64,000 bases of DNA from Putridiphycobacter roseus (GTDB lineage Bacteria; Bacteroidota; Bacteroidia; Flavobacteriales_D; Crocinitomicaceae): positions 832,314 to 896,313 of the forward strand of contig NZ_QKSB01000001.1 of NCBI RefSeq assembly GCF_003234935.1, in the 5' to 3' direction. Below the pieces are notes generated by a model. The model did not search any database, had not been told where the DNA came from, and saw nothing but the letters and a program-made list of their open reading frames with translations. This document shows positions 1-8,916 of the stretch, piece by piece. The stretch's first letter is position 1. Each line of letters begins with the position of its first letter. A program made the translations under genes and the position numbers.

Positions 1-854
1 ATCAAGTGTAATTCTAATTTAGAAACTATATCATCATCCGCCACTGTAAGGTCTGAATTAGAATATTGTGCTTTCATTTTAGCAATACGTTCACGTATAC
101 GAATATATTTTTCTAACCTTGATTGCATTTCATACGTCTCTTCAACAGAATGCACATCCAATCCAGATGAATCAGCCTTTAAAGCTAAGTCCAAATCATT
201 GATAGAATTAGACATATTAAGTAATGCAGCATCTATAGATTCTGGTGTAGCCACACCTAATGGGTTTTCTGTACTAATTAACTTATAATCCGCAAAACCT
301 AATTTATTATCAGCTCCAGAATAACGAACTAGCCAGTTAAACTGCTGTCCATAAACTTCCACTATTTGTGCATCCTCTGAAGGCTTTCCTGTAACGTGAT
401 TCCAAGTTCTTAGACCTAAAATAATAATTACAGTTAAAACTACAGCTGGTACAATAGTCCACAACAATTCTAAACGGGTGTCATGCGGAAAATAATAAGC
501 TTTTCTTTTACTATTACCTCTATATTTAAAAGCAAAGCCGAACAACAAAGCGTTGGTCAAAAAGAATACAGCTAAAACTATAATCCAGTTAATATTAAAA
601 AGTCTATCAATATCTAACCCATGTTCAGAAGCTGCTTGTGGAAGCATTCCATTACCATACTTCACTAAAAAGTAAACGGTAAAACCTAGGAAAAAGAACA
701 TAAAAAGCAATAACAAAATTCCATTAAAATTGTTATCTGCATCACTAATATCCTCTTCTTTTTTATTGCGCAATTTTTTTGCAATTCCCGAAACCCTCAA
801 CAATTGAGCTACAGTTACTAAAGCAAGAATTATTACTATCCAAATGATCAACAT
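1..854 (-). CDS. coxB: cytochrome c oxidase subunit II (partial, C-terminus beyond window)
   Basis: Reading leftwards from ATG at 854, the frame stays open to the window edge (about 284 residues). It shows an N-terminal hydrophobic segment (MLIIWIVIILALVTVAQLL), then two further membrane helices around residues 46-66 and 85-108. These are followed by the subunit II signature HDTRLELLWTIVPAVVLT and the start of the periplasmic domain (QQFNWLVRYSGADNKLG). The CuA ligand region lies outside the window. CoxB takes electrons from cytochrome c into the haem-copper oxidase. It is the last visible gene of the act operon, 32 nt after actF, the usual order in Bacteroidota. After STENPLG there is a charged helical stretch of about 70 residues before the expected DDDI..ELHL segment, an unusual insertion. 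Confidence 0.93.
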   Translation of the reverse strand, partial: MLIIWIVIILALVTVAQLLRVSGIAKKLRNKKEEDISDADNNFNGILLLLFMFFFLGFTVYFLVKYGNGMLPQAASEHGLDIDRLFNINWIIVLAVFFLTNALLFGFAFKYRGNSKRKAYYFPHDTRLELLWTIVPAVVLTVIIILGLRTWNHVTGKPSEDAQIVEVYGQQFNWLVRYSGADNKLGFADYKLISTENPLGVATPESIDAALLNMSNSINDLDLALKADSSGLDVHSVEETYEMQSRLEKYIRIRERIAKMKAQYSNSDLTVADDDIVSKLELHL

Positions 855-886
855 AATCTATCTTTTATATTTTATCTATTATTAAT

Positions 887-2107
887 TTAAATTTCATGGT
901 GTTTACTTTCATCCAAATAAGGATGATTTTTAGGCATTAACGGCGCTTTTGTTAAGGTATTTAAAACCCAAAATACAAAACCACTTGCAAATACTAAAAA
1001 TAAGCCCAATTCAATAATTCCAATTTTTCCATGTTCTCCCATTACACCAGGCGTTATTAACATGTAAACATCTGTCCAGTGACCAACAATGATAATTAAA
1101 CAAACTACGATTAAAATTCCAGCATGACGTTTTGCCTCACGAGACATTAAGATAAGCATTGGGATGGTAAAATTAATAATAAACATTCCCCAGAAAATAA
1201 CTTTATAGTTTTCAAATCTAAATAAGTAATAAACCACTTCCTCACCCATATTAGCATACCAATACAACATGAACTGAGAGAAAAATAAATAAGACCATAA
1301 AAAGCTCAATGCAAAAATCCATTTACCTAAATCATGAATATGACTATCATTTACCTTTTCTAAATGTCCTTTACCTTTTAAATACATTATCAACAACATG
1401 GTACAAACCATTGCTGTTAACCACATACCTGAAAATACATACCAACCATATAAGGTAGAAAACCAATGTGCATCAATAGACATAATCCAGTGCCATGTAA
1501 AAGTAGAACTTGTATAACCAAATAAAACTAAGAATAAAGCTGCTTTTGCAAAGTTTTTGAAGTGTAATTTAGTACCACCTTCTAAATCTTCTTGTAAACT
1601 TCTTTTTCTAAATCCTCTATAGAATAATAAATATATAGCGAAGTAAACGATAGTAGCTCCCCAGAAAAATGTTTTATTCAAGAAACCTGATTTACCTTGC
1701 AATATCGCATCATTTTCAACCATATGATGATCCATCCATTCATAAACGTGACCTACATGATGACCGTGATCATTTACAGTATAACCTCCATCTGTAAAAG
1801 ATAAGTAAGCAAATACAGCACAAACCGTTATGGCACCAATAATTACATAGGAAGACACCCCTTCTAAAACTCTTTTTATGGCAACGGACCAACCAGTCTC
1901 GGTTGCATACTGTAATGCCAAGAAAAATAAGGCACCTAAGGAAATGAATAAAAAGAATAAACTATCAATTAAAAAATTTGAAATTACTCTTGACTTTAGA
2001 TATTCTGGTTCATTGTTGGTAAATACACCAACTAAAAACAATATCAAGCCTACTACCGCTGCGGTAATGATTGACTTCTTAGCTTTTCCTGAAATTTGAA
2101 ACTCCAT
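887..2107 (-). CDS. actF: alternative complex III quinol-binding membrane subunit ActF
   Basis: 406 residues with about ten hydrophobic helices, the NrfD/PsrC-like fold of ActF. Characteristic stretches are the FTWHWIMSIDAHWFSTLYGWY segment near the middle (read in two halves: FTWHWIMSIDAHW, FSTLYGWYVFSG) and SFLWSYLFFSQFMLYWYANM. A His/Asp-rich loop (NDHGHHVGHVYEWMDHHMV) lies near residues 112-130. In this family ActF is one of two homologous membrane subunits of the quinol:cytochrome c (or oxidase) oxidoreductase in the inner membrane. It follows actE by 24 nt and precedes coxB by 32 nt on the same strand, so all are probably one transcript. Assignment rests on sequence features plus operon order. 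Confidence 0.93.
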   Translation of the reverse strand: MEFQISGKAKKSIITAAVVGLILFLVGVFTNNEPEYLKSRVISNFLIDSLFFLFISLGALFFLALQYATETGWSVAIKRVLEGVSSYVIIGAITVCAVFAYLSFTDGGYTVNDHGHHVGHVYEWMDHHMVENDAILQGKSGFLNKTFFWGATIVYFAIYLLFYRGFRKRSLQEDLEGGTKLHFKNFAKAALFLVLFGYTSSTFTWHWIMSIDAHWFSTLYGWYVFSGMWLTAMVCTMLLIMYLKGKGHLEKVNDSHIHDLGKWIFALSFLWSYLFFSQFMLYWYANMGEEVVYYLFRFENYKVIFWGMFIINFTIPMLILMSREAKRHAGILIVVCLIIIVGHWTDVYMLITPGVMGEHGKIGIIELGLFLVFASGFVFWVLNTLTKAPLMPKNHPYLDESKHHEI

Positions 2108-2131
2108 GTGTTTTTTGTATTAAAACTTGTA

Positions 2132-3262
2132 TTAATATAATCTAAATTCTACTCTTCTATTAGCCAATTTACCTTCCTCAGTATCGTTAGATACTTTAGG
2201 TTTAGTTTGGCCATATCCTATCGGATTAATTCTTTTAGAATCAATTCCATTCGTCACTAAATAATCTCTAACTGATTTCGCTCTTAATAAAGACAAAGTT
2301 TGATTGCTAGCTGCATTACCAACATTATCTGTGTGACCATTTAAAATTAATGTAGCAGTAGAATCTTGCTGCATTAAGTCACGAATCCCGTTTAATGATT
2401 TAAAAGAACTTGGATTAATTGTAGCCGATCCAGTGGTGAAAACCAAACCTCGAATAGCACCTTCTAATACAGCCGCCACTGCTTCACTTACCGCAGGACA
2501 ACCGTGGTTATCAATACTACCAGCAACCGTAGGACACTCATCCATGTTATCCATCACATGATCCCCATCTGTATCCGTATTCGCATCAAATAACAATTCT
2601 ACCTCTACTTCTTTTACTTTCCCTTGTAACTCTTCTACATGGTGTACTACTTTCCATCTTTCTTCTTTGGTCAGTTGAGAGGCATGAGACCCCATCAATC
2701 CTTTACCATAAGTTACAGAATAAAATATTTGTCCAGCAGATAAATCTTTAAGCGCACCACCATAAGCAGGTGGTGGCGGAAATCCACCATTAGTAACAAC
2801 CGTACCTTGACCATCTCCCTTTTCACCATGACAGTGAATGCAGAAATTTTGATAAATAACTTTTGCTTCTTTTTTAGTCTTTTCCGTATATGCAATTGGA
2901 TTTAAATCTCCAGCAGCATCCGCATATCCTGTACTATCTACAGGCATACCATACAATCCATGCGATTTATCAAAACCAATTGGTGCACCATGTTCGTATG
3001 GCAAATCATTCATGGCATTACTAGTAGTAGGAATTGTTCCTGCTGGTGCCAATCCCGGTTTGTATGCCGCCACGATATCTAAATTATATTTACCTAAAAT
3101 TTGACCATAATCAACATAAGCCTCTACAGCTGGAGAACGATACATATCAGGCATATATTCCAATCCTGGAGAATTTGAATCTCCAACACAAGAACTCATA
3201 GTGCCTCCTAATGCAAGGATACTTAATGTGAATATGTTTATTGTCTTAAACTTTCTGTTCAT
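2132..3262 (-). CDS. actE: alternative complex III cytochrome c lipoprotein ActE with C-terminal OmpA domain
   Basis: 376 residues counted from ATG at 3262. An upstream in-frame start at 3310 would overlap actD and spoil the lipoprotein signal, so it was not used. Order of parts: signal peptide with lipobox ending at Cys25 (GGTMSSC); ActE monohaem cytochrome c with CIHCH at 141-145 and a likely axial Met at 190 (KGLMGSH); an acidic thrombospondin-3-like calcium-binding linker at about 226-255 (DANTDTDGDHVMDNMDECP); and an OmpA-like peptidoglycan-binding domain at about 268-376, seen as LNGHTDN, LSLLRAKSV and NRRVEFRL. ActE is normally a plain monohaem subunit, so the tail is an extra module. 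The gene sits between actD (7 nt gap) and actF. The fusion is directly readable in one uninterrupted frame. Confidence 0.93.
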   Translation of the reverse strand: MNRKFKTINIFTLSILALGGTMSSCVGDSNSPGLEYMPDMYRSPAVEAYVDYGQILGKYNLDIVAAYKPGLAPAGTIPTTSNAMNDLPYEHGAPIGFDKSHGLYGMPVDSTGYADAAGDLNPIAYTEKTKKEAKVIYQNFCIHCHGEKGDGQGTVVTNGGFPPPPAYGGALKDLSAGQIFYSVTYGKGLMGSHASQLTKEERWKVVHHVEELQGKVKEVEVELLFDANTDTDGDHVMDNMDECPTVAGSIDNHGCPAVSEAVAAVLEGAIRGLVFTTGSATINPSSFKSLNGIRDLMQQDSTATLILNGHTDNVGNAASNQTLSLLRAKSVRDYLVTNGIDSKRINPIGYGQTKPKVSNDTEEGKLANRRVEFRLY

Positions 3263-3269
3263 GATCAAC

Positions 3270-3815
3270 TTATTTAATAATTTTATATTCTTTTTCTTCG
3301 ATTTCAACAATCGGTGTACGCTTTAACTTGGCATGTAAATCTTCAGAAGAAAATTTTGTGTTTTGCGATAATCTAATTTCCATTACAAATCTATCATCTG
3401 TAGTTCTTGGATGTGGATTATCTGCAGGCATACCAGGTAATGTTTTGTTTCTTAATAAATAAGTAATTGCCATTCCGTGTGCAGCAAAAAGTACAGTAAA
3501 CTCAAATGTAATTGGAATAAAAGATGGTAAATTTTCCAATAATGAAAAGTTTGGTTTACCACCAATATTCATAGGCCAATCTACAATCATAAAATAACGC
3601 ATTCCAATAAGCGCTAAAGTTAACCCTGTTAATCCAAACATAAAGGCAACTATTCCCATTCTTGTTTCTTTTACCCCAATAATTGGGTCAATTCCATGTA
3701 TTGGAAAAGGTGAAAATACCTCTGAAATATGAATCCCATCCGCAACTAATGCTTTTGCAGCATCTTTAGTTACATCATCATCATCATACATTGCATATAT
3801 TACTCTATCTGCCAT
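3270..3815 (-). CDS. actD: alternative complex III subunit ActD (DUF3341)
   Basis: 181 residues. The N-terminal soluble part (MADRVIYAMYDDDDVTKDA..) with IHISEVFSPFPIHGID is the hallmark of the DUF3341/ActD family. Two membrane helices follow at about 52-76 and 96-120. ActD is a small membrane subunit that helps bind the NrfD-like subunit ActC. It is 7 nt downstream of actC and 7 nt upstream of actE, implying translational coupling. Length is normal for the family. Confidence 0.93.
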   Translation of the reverse strand: MADRVIYAMYDDDDVTKDAAKALVADGIHISEVFSPFPIHGIDPIIGVKETRMGIVAFMFGLTGLTLALIGMRYFMIVDWPMNIGGKPNFSLLENLPSFIPITFEFTVLFAAHGMAITYLLRNKTLPGMPADNPHPRTTDDRFVMEIRLSQNTKFSSEDLHAKLKRTPIVEIEEKEYKIIK

Positions 3816-3822
3816 GTTCTAT

Positions 3823-5535
3823 TTATTTAGTCTTGTTCATTAATTCTTTAGCTTGAGCAGCCCAATCATCTCTTTCTGCTCTTCCTGGGAACGATCCAGT
3901 AATTGAATCCAATAAGTCGTATTCAGATTTAGTCATTTTACTTACTTGTTCAAATGAATAAATTCCAATACTATTTAATGTTTTTTCTAATACTGGTCCA
4001 ACACCAGAAATTAATTTTAAATCATCTTTGTTATCCATTGATCCAGCACCAATTTTGCTGATTAAGGAATTAATTTTTTCAGACTTATCTTCCACTATCT
4101 CTTCTTCCACAGCCACTTCTTCCATTTCAGTATGCACTATCTTTGAATGACTAGTATGAATTTCCGCAGAACCATTTTTGTAGGATTCACCCGAAGACTT
4201 TAAAATTGTTTTTACTTCAGATATCGCTAATACAGGGAAATATCTAGCATACAAAAGATAGAATACGAAAAACAATCCAATGGTACCAATGTAGATACCA
4301 ATATCTACCCAAGTTGGATAGAACATACTCCAAGATGATGGTAAATAATCTTGATGAATGGAAGTTACAATAATCACAAAACGTTCAAACCACATTCCAA
4401 TATTCACAATAATTGAAATAAAGAAAGTAAACAATAAACTTCTTCTTAATTTTTTAAACCACATAAATTGTGGGGAAAGTACGTTAGCAGTCATCATACA
4501 AGTATAAGCCCACCAATAAGGTCCAGTTGCTCTATTTAAGAAAGCATATGCTTCATATTCCACACCTGAATACCAGGACATGAATAACTCTGTTAAGTAA
4601 GCTACACCTACCATAGAACCAGTCACCATGATTACAATATTCATATATTCTACGTGTTTTGTATGAATATACGCTTCTAATTTCATCCCTTTTCTCAAGA
4701 CTAATAACAAGGTTTGCACCATTGCGAAACCAGAGAAAACTGCCCCAGCCACAAAATAAGGCGGGAAAATAGTTGTATGCCAACCTGGTATTACTGAAGT
4801 AGCAAAATCAAAAGATACAATTGAGTGAACAGAAAATACTAAAGGAGTTGCCAATCCAGCTAAAACTAAGGATACGATTTCAAATCGACTCCAATGTTTC
4901 GCTCTACCTGACCAACCAAAAGACAATACACTATAAACTCTTTTTGCTACTGGTGATTTAGCGCGATCTCTAATCGTTGCAAAATCTGGTAATAATCCAA
5001 TATACCAAAATACTAAAGAAACAGACAAATAAGTTGATATGGCAAATACATCCCATAAAAGAGGTGAGTTAAAGTTAACCCATAAAGACCCAAATTGATT
5101 AGGAATTGGTAATACCCAATAACCAACCCACAAACGCCCCATGTGAATCAAAGGAAACAACCCTGCCATAAATACAGCAAAAATTGTCATTGCTTCCGCA
5201 GAACGGTTGATGGCCATACGCCATTTTTGACGGAACAAAAGTAATACCGCAGAAATTAAAGTACCAGCGTGACCGATACCTACCCACCATACAAAGTTGG
5301 TGATATCCCAAGCCCATTCTACCGTTTTATTCAATCCCCAAGTACCAATACCGGTTCCTAATAAATAAAGTATACATCCAACACCATATAGACCTACTAT
5401 AAGTGCAATTCCGAACATAATGTACCAAGCCTTTGGGGCCTTGCCTTCGATAGAGCGACATACGTCCTCTGTAATATCGTGGTACGTTTTATGTCCAAGT
5501 ATTAAAGGTTCTCTTATTGCTGATTCTTTGTGCAT
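3823..5535 (-). CDS. actC: alternative complex III NrfD-like membrane subunit ActC with C-terminal HhH extension
   Basis: 570 residues. The first roughly 450 are the NrfD/PsrC-type quinol-binding subunit with about ten transmembrane helices; markers include VWWVGIGHAGTLISAVLLL, SVHSIVSFDFATSVIPGWH and WFERFVIIV. After the last helix comes a Glu-rich linker (about 460-500, HTEMEEVAVEEEIVEDKSEK). A helix-hairpin-helix-like domain follows at about 505-570, with LISGVGPVLEKTLNSIGI and YSFEQVSKM. Such HhH tails occur on other bacterial proteins, including some respiratory and ribosomal ones, but are not part of core ActC. Its role here is unknown. The gene lies 34 nt after actB. Confidence 0.92.
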   Translation of the reverse strand: MHKESAIREPLILGHKTYHDITEDVCRSIEGKAPKAWYIMFGIALIVGLYGVGCILYLLGTGIGTWGLNKTVEWAWDITNFVWWVGIGHAGTLISAVLLLFRQKWRMAINRSAEAMTIFAVFMAGLFPLIHMGRLWVGYWVLPIPNQFGSLWVNFNSPLLWDVFAISTYLSVSLVFWYIGLLPDFATIRDRAKSPVAKRVYSVLSFGWSGRAKHWSRFEIVSLVLAGLATPLVFSVHSIVSFDFATSVIPGWHTTIFPPYFVAGAVFSGFAMVQTLLLVLRKGMKLEAYIHTKHVEYMNIVIMVTGSMVGVAYLTELFMSWYSGVEYEAYAFLNRATGPYWWAYTCMMTANVLSPQFMWFKKLRRSLLFTFFISIIVNIGMWFERFVIIVTSIHQDYLPSSWSMFYPTWVDIGIYIGTIGLFFVFYLLYARYFPVLAISEVKTILKSSGESYKNGSAEIHTSHSKIVHTEMEEVAVEEEIVEDKSEKINSLISKIGAGSMDNKDDLKLISGVGPVLEKTLNSIGIYSFEQVSKMTKSEYDLLDSITGSFPGRAERDDWAAQAKELMNKTK

Positions 5536-5569
5536 TATCCTTTGTTTATATTATATTCTCAAATTATTT

Positions 5570-8500
5570 TTAATGATGCGCACCTTCTGTATGTGCAGCA
5601 TCTTCTCCATGGTGTGCTTCCGTATCATGTGATGCATCTTCATGTCCAGCATGATGTTCCGTTTGTAAAGCAGCTAACTCAGCATTATCTTCGTTTCTAA
5701 CTTTTACTTTAAACCAAACATTTGGTTTAACACCTATTTCTTCTAATGCTTGATACGCTCTAACATCTTCTGTACTTTTTCTAATCGTTGAATGTACATC
5801 ATTCCAATCACCAAAGTGAATTGCATCTGCTGGACAAGCGTCCGCACAAGCTGTCATGATATCTCCATCTTTAACAGGACGATCTTCTTTCTTAGCAACT
5901 AATTTACCAGTTTGAATTTCTTGAACACAGAAAGAACATTTTTCCATTACCCCTCTAGTTCTTACCACAACATCTGGATTCAATACCATACGGCCTAAAT
6001 CATCTTGCGCTGGGTTAACTTCAGTAAACTTTCTGTAAGATGGGTAATCAAACCAGTTAAAACGACGTACTTTATAAGGACAGTTATTACCACAGTATCT
6101 TGTTCCAATACATCTGTTGTAAGCCATCATGTTTAAACCTTCATTCGAGTGCGTAGTTGCAGCTACTGGACAAACAGTTTCACATGGTGCATGGTTACAG
6201 TGATGACACATCATTGGCATATGGATTACAGAAGGAGCATCAGCTGGCTCTTGTAAACCATCAAAACCTTCCGTTTTAAATCCTTCTCCCTTTGTTCCAA
6301 TTGCTGGCTCAATATCAGACGCATAATAACGATCCAATCTTAACCAATGCATTTCTCTACCTCTTCTTACTTCATCCTTTCCAACAACAGGAACGTTGTT
6401 TTCAGACTGACAAGCAATTAAACAAGTACCACATCCTGTACATGAGTTTAAATCAATAGCCATTCCCCATCTGTGTCCAACATTTTCTACAGGATGTTCA
6501 TCCCATAAGTTGAATTCAGAAATAGGTTTTTCGTCATGATTCCATCCTGTATGTAATACATGCTTATGATTATATGCCGAAGCATCTTTAGTTTTATAAG
6601 TAGATAAAGTCGTTTCTCTAACAATAGAATTTCGACCCATTACTGTACTGTGTGTTTGTGTACATGCTAAATTGTAAACGCTTTCCGTTTTTTCAATTTT
6701 AGCACCCATAACACTAAAACTAGCGTTTAATAATGGATATACATTTACACCAATAACTTGTTTACCGCCATTATTTCCTGGTAAGAATTTACCGTATTGA
6801 CCAGTTTGGTAAGCAGACTTACCAATTACTTCTCCATTTGCTCCTCTACCGTATCCTAATGCAATACCAATTGTTCCGTGTGCTTGACCAGGTTGTGGAA
6901 ATACAGGTAATTCAAAAACTTGATCCCCTACTGTTACTTTAGCAACAGTTGAAGGACTTTCTTGTCCTAAATGTATGCTATAACCTTCTCTCTCCATTTC
7001 ATCTGGAGACATGGTAATGTAATTATCCCAAGTTACTTTAGAAACGGAATCTGGCATTTCTTGTAACCAAGGATTATTTGCCATTGTACCATCTCCTATA
7101 GATGATTTTTCATATAAGGTGATTTCCCAATCTCCTCCTTTTACAGCTGCAATTGATTTTGCCGCTTTATTAATATTTCCAATAAATTCAATAGCAGTGG
7201 CAGGAATTTCTTCCACAGCCGTTACACTTTTGTGTACTGCATCATTCCACCAAGAATCAAAGCTTGCGAAACCAGCTGTTGCCTTATAACCATATTCTTT
7301 CCATACTGATTGAATAAAATCATAATAATTTTTGCTGTCTCTACCTGCATGAGAAGCCATACCTGCCCATATCATTAATGATTCTGCAGCCGGTCTTGTA
7401 TCAAACAAAGGACGAATAGTTGGCTGAGCCAAAGCATAAGTATTTGTTTTCGGACTAAAATCATTCCAAGCTTCAAGATCGTGACTTTGTGCCGCTAAAT
7501 AATTACACAAACTTGCAGTTTCATCAGCATACTTTGCAATAGCAACAGATACACCCACTTTTTCCAATCCAGCTTTAAATGCTGCTGAATCTGCATAAGA
7601 ATAAACAGGGTTTGTGTTCCACATAATAATGGCATCCACTTTACCTGCATTCATATCTTGTACTAAGCCGGCCATTTTATCATCTTGTGAGTTGAATAAA
7701 TTCACCCCATTATTAAGATTAATAGTCGACTTGTAGTTATTTAATTTTGCATTAATTGCATTTACAACGGTTTGGTAAGCCTCATCTGTAGCACCGGCTA
7801 CTAATAAACTTTGACCACTATTTGCTTTTAAAGCTTTAGCAGCAGCTCTTACTTTCTTAAGAACACCTTCCGATAATACAGTTGTATCTACACCTGTTAA
7901 TGGCGCTCCTACAATTTCTTTATGTAAAATAGATAATACCGCACCTTGTTGTGATGGTTTTACCATTCCTCTAACATCTGCATTTGAACCTGTCAAAGAC
8001 ATATTTGCTTCAAAATGGAAATGTTTATTCATCCATTCCCCATCTGGATTTCTTTTAGCAGCATATTGTGCCGCATATTCATTCGACATTAACCATGAAT
8101 TAAGAAAATCAGCAGCAACACTAACAATTACTTTTGCTTTAGAAAAATCATAATCAGGAATAACTGCTTTACCAAAAGAAGCTTCATTAGCTTTTCTTAT
8201 TCCTTGGTAAGATACAGCGTCATATTGTACATGCTCAACATTACTCTGTTTATCTTCTGACTCAGCATCACCACCACCATAAGTAGCTTTAAAGTTTTCA
8301 ATAATAGTATTTGTTGAAGGACTAATTTCTGTACCTGACAATAAAACTATTTTTCCACTTTTATTTGCAATGCCTTTTAATTTAGATTTAAGGTTAGCAT
8401 CCAATACCGTCCAATCCACTTTTTGATCGTTGGCAACAGGACTTTGTAACCTCTCACTATTGTATAAAGATAAAACAGATGCCACCACTCGTGGATTTGC

Positions 8501-8893
8501 TGTTTTACTATAGGTAGATAAATGTTTATTTCCTTTGATAAAAATCGGACGACCTTCTCTAGTTTTTACTAAAATATTAGCAAATGTTGAACCGTCGTAA
8601 TAGGATGACGCATACCAATTTGGCATACCTGGTGTAATTTCTTCAGGTTTTACAACATATGGTACTGCTTTAATAACAGGTGACTCACATGCTGCTAATG
8701 TTGCTGCTGCAACACTAAATCCTAAAAATTTCAAGAAATCTCTTCTTCCCGTTGAGCTCTCTTCTAAGTTTTCATTAGATAAGAATTCATTTACACTTAG
8801 TTCTTCTGGAAATTCATTTTTTGAACTTTCCAAAAATTCCGGTGTTTCATGAAACTCTTCGAGACCTTTCCAATATTTTTTATTTGTTCCCAT
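5570..8893 (-). CDS. actB: alternative complex III iron-sulfur subunit ActB
   Basis: 1107 residues. The N-terminus carries a Tat-type motif (RRDFLKFLGFSVAAATLAAC, residues 50-69) that is also a possible lipobox. A long molybdopterin-oxidoreductase-like domain follows (about 75-760) without obvious cofactor-binding cysteines, as in ActB, which lacks Mo. The C-terminal ferredoxin part has four cysteine groups: CTGCGTCLIAC, CHHCNHAPCETVCP, CIGTRYCGNNCP and CSFCVQ..CADACP. These fit three [4Fe-4S] and one [3Fe-4S] clusters. The very C-terminus is His/Glu-rich. ActB forms the periplasmic electron wire between the quinol site and the haems of ActA. A polysulfide-reductase identity was rejected because of the flanking actA/D/E/F genes. 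Confidence 0.95.
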   Translation of the reverse strand: MGTNKKYWKGLEEFHETPEFLESSKNEFPEELSVNEFLSNENLEESSTGRRDFLKFLGFSVAAATLAACESPVIKAVPYVVKPEEITPGMPNWYASSYYDGSTFANILVKTREGRPIFIKGNKHLSTYSKTANPRVVASVLSLYNSERLQSPVANDQKVDWTVLDANLKSKLKGIANKSGKIVLLSGTEISPSTNTIIENFKATYGGGDAESEDKQSNVEHVQYDAVSYQGIRKANEASFGKAVIPDYDFSKAKVIVSVAADFLNSWLMSNEYAAQYAAKRNPDGEWMNKHFHFEANMSLTGSNADVRGMVKPSQQGAVLSILHKEIVGAPLTGVDTTVLSEGVLKKVRAAAKALKANSGQSLLVAGATDEAYQTVVNAINAKLNNYKSTINLNNGVNLFNSQDDKMAGLVQDMNAGKVDAIIMWNTNPVYSYADSAAFKAGLEKVGVSVAIAKYADETASLCNYLAAQSHDLEAWNDFSPKTNTYALAQPTIRPLFDTRPAAESLMIWAGMASHAGRDSKNYYDFIQSVWKEYGYKATAGFASFDSWWNDAVHKSVTAVEEIPATAIEFIGNINKAAKSIAAVKGGDWEITLYEKSSIGDGTMANNPWLQEMPDSVSKVTWDNYITMSPDEMEREGYSIHLGQESPSTVAKVTVGDQVFELPVFPQPGQAHGTIGIALGYGRGANGEVIGKSAYQTGQYGKFLPGNNGGKQVIGVNVYPLLNASFSVMGAKIEKTESVYNLACTQTHSTVMGRNSIVRETTLSTYKTKDASAYNHKHVLHTGWNHDEKPISEFNLWDEHPVENVGHRWGMAIDLNSCTGCGTCLIACQSENNVPVVGKDEVRRGREMHWLRLDRYYASDIEPAIGTKGEGFKTEGFDGLQEPADAPSVIHMPMMCHHCNHAPCETVCPVAATTHSNEGLNMMAYNRCIGTRYCGNNCPYKVRRFNWFDYPSYRKFTEVNPAQDDLGRMVLNPDVVVRTRGVMEKCSFCVQEIQTGKLVAKKEDRPVKDGDIMTACADACPADAIHFGDWNDVHSTIRKSTEDVRAYQALEEIGVKPNVWFKVKVRNEDNAELAALQTEHHAGHEDASHDTEAHHGEDAAHTEGAHH

Positions 8894-8916
8894 ATTCTAT
8901 TAGCCTAAATTCAGAA

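Noticed and set aside
1878..2099. Plus-strand frame opposite actF
   Set aside because: Shadow of the actF coding strand with no start context or family similarity.
3263..3310. Longer ActE start at 3310
   Set aside because: It would overlap actD and place a charged stretch before the lipoprotein signal; ATG at 3262 gives a clean lipobox.
5570..8893. Polysulfide or formate reductase (molybdoenzyme) identity for the large iron-sulfur protein
   Set aside because: Flanking actA, actC-F and coxB and the ferredoxin cysteine pattern fit ActB, which has no molybdenum cofactor.
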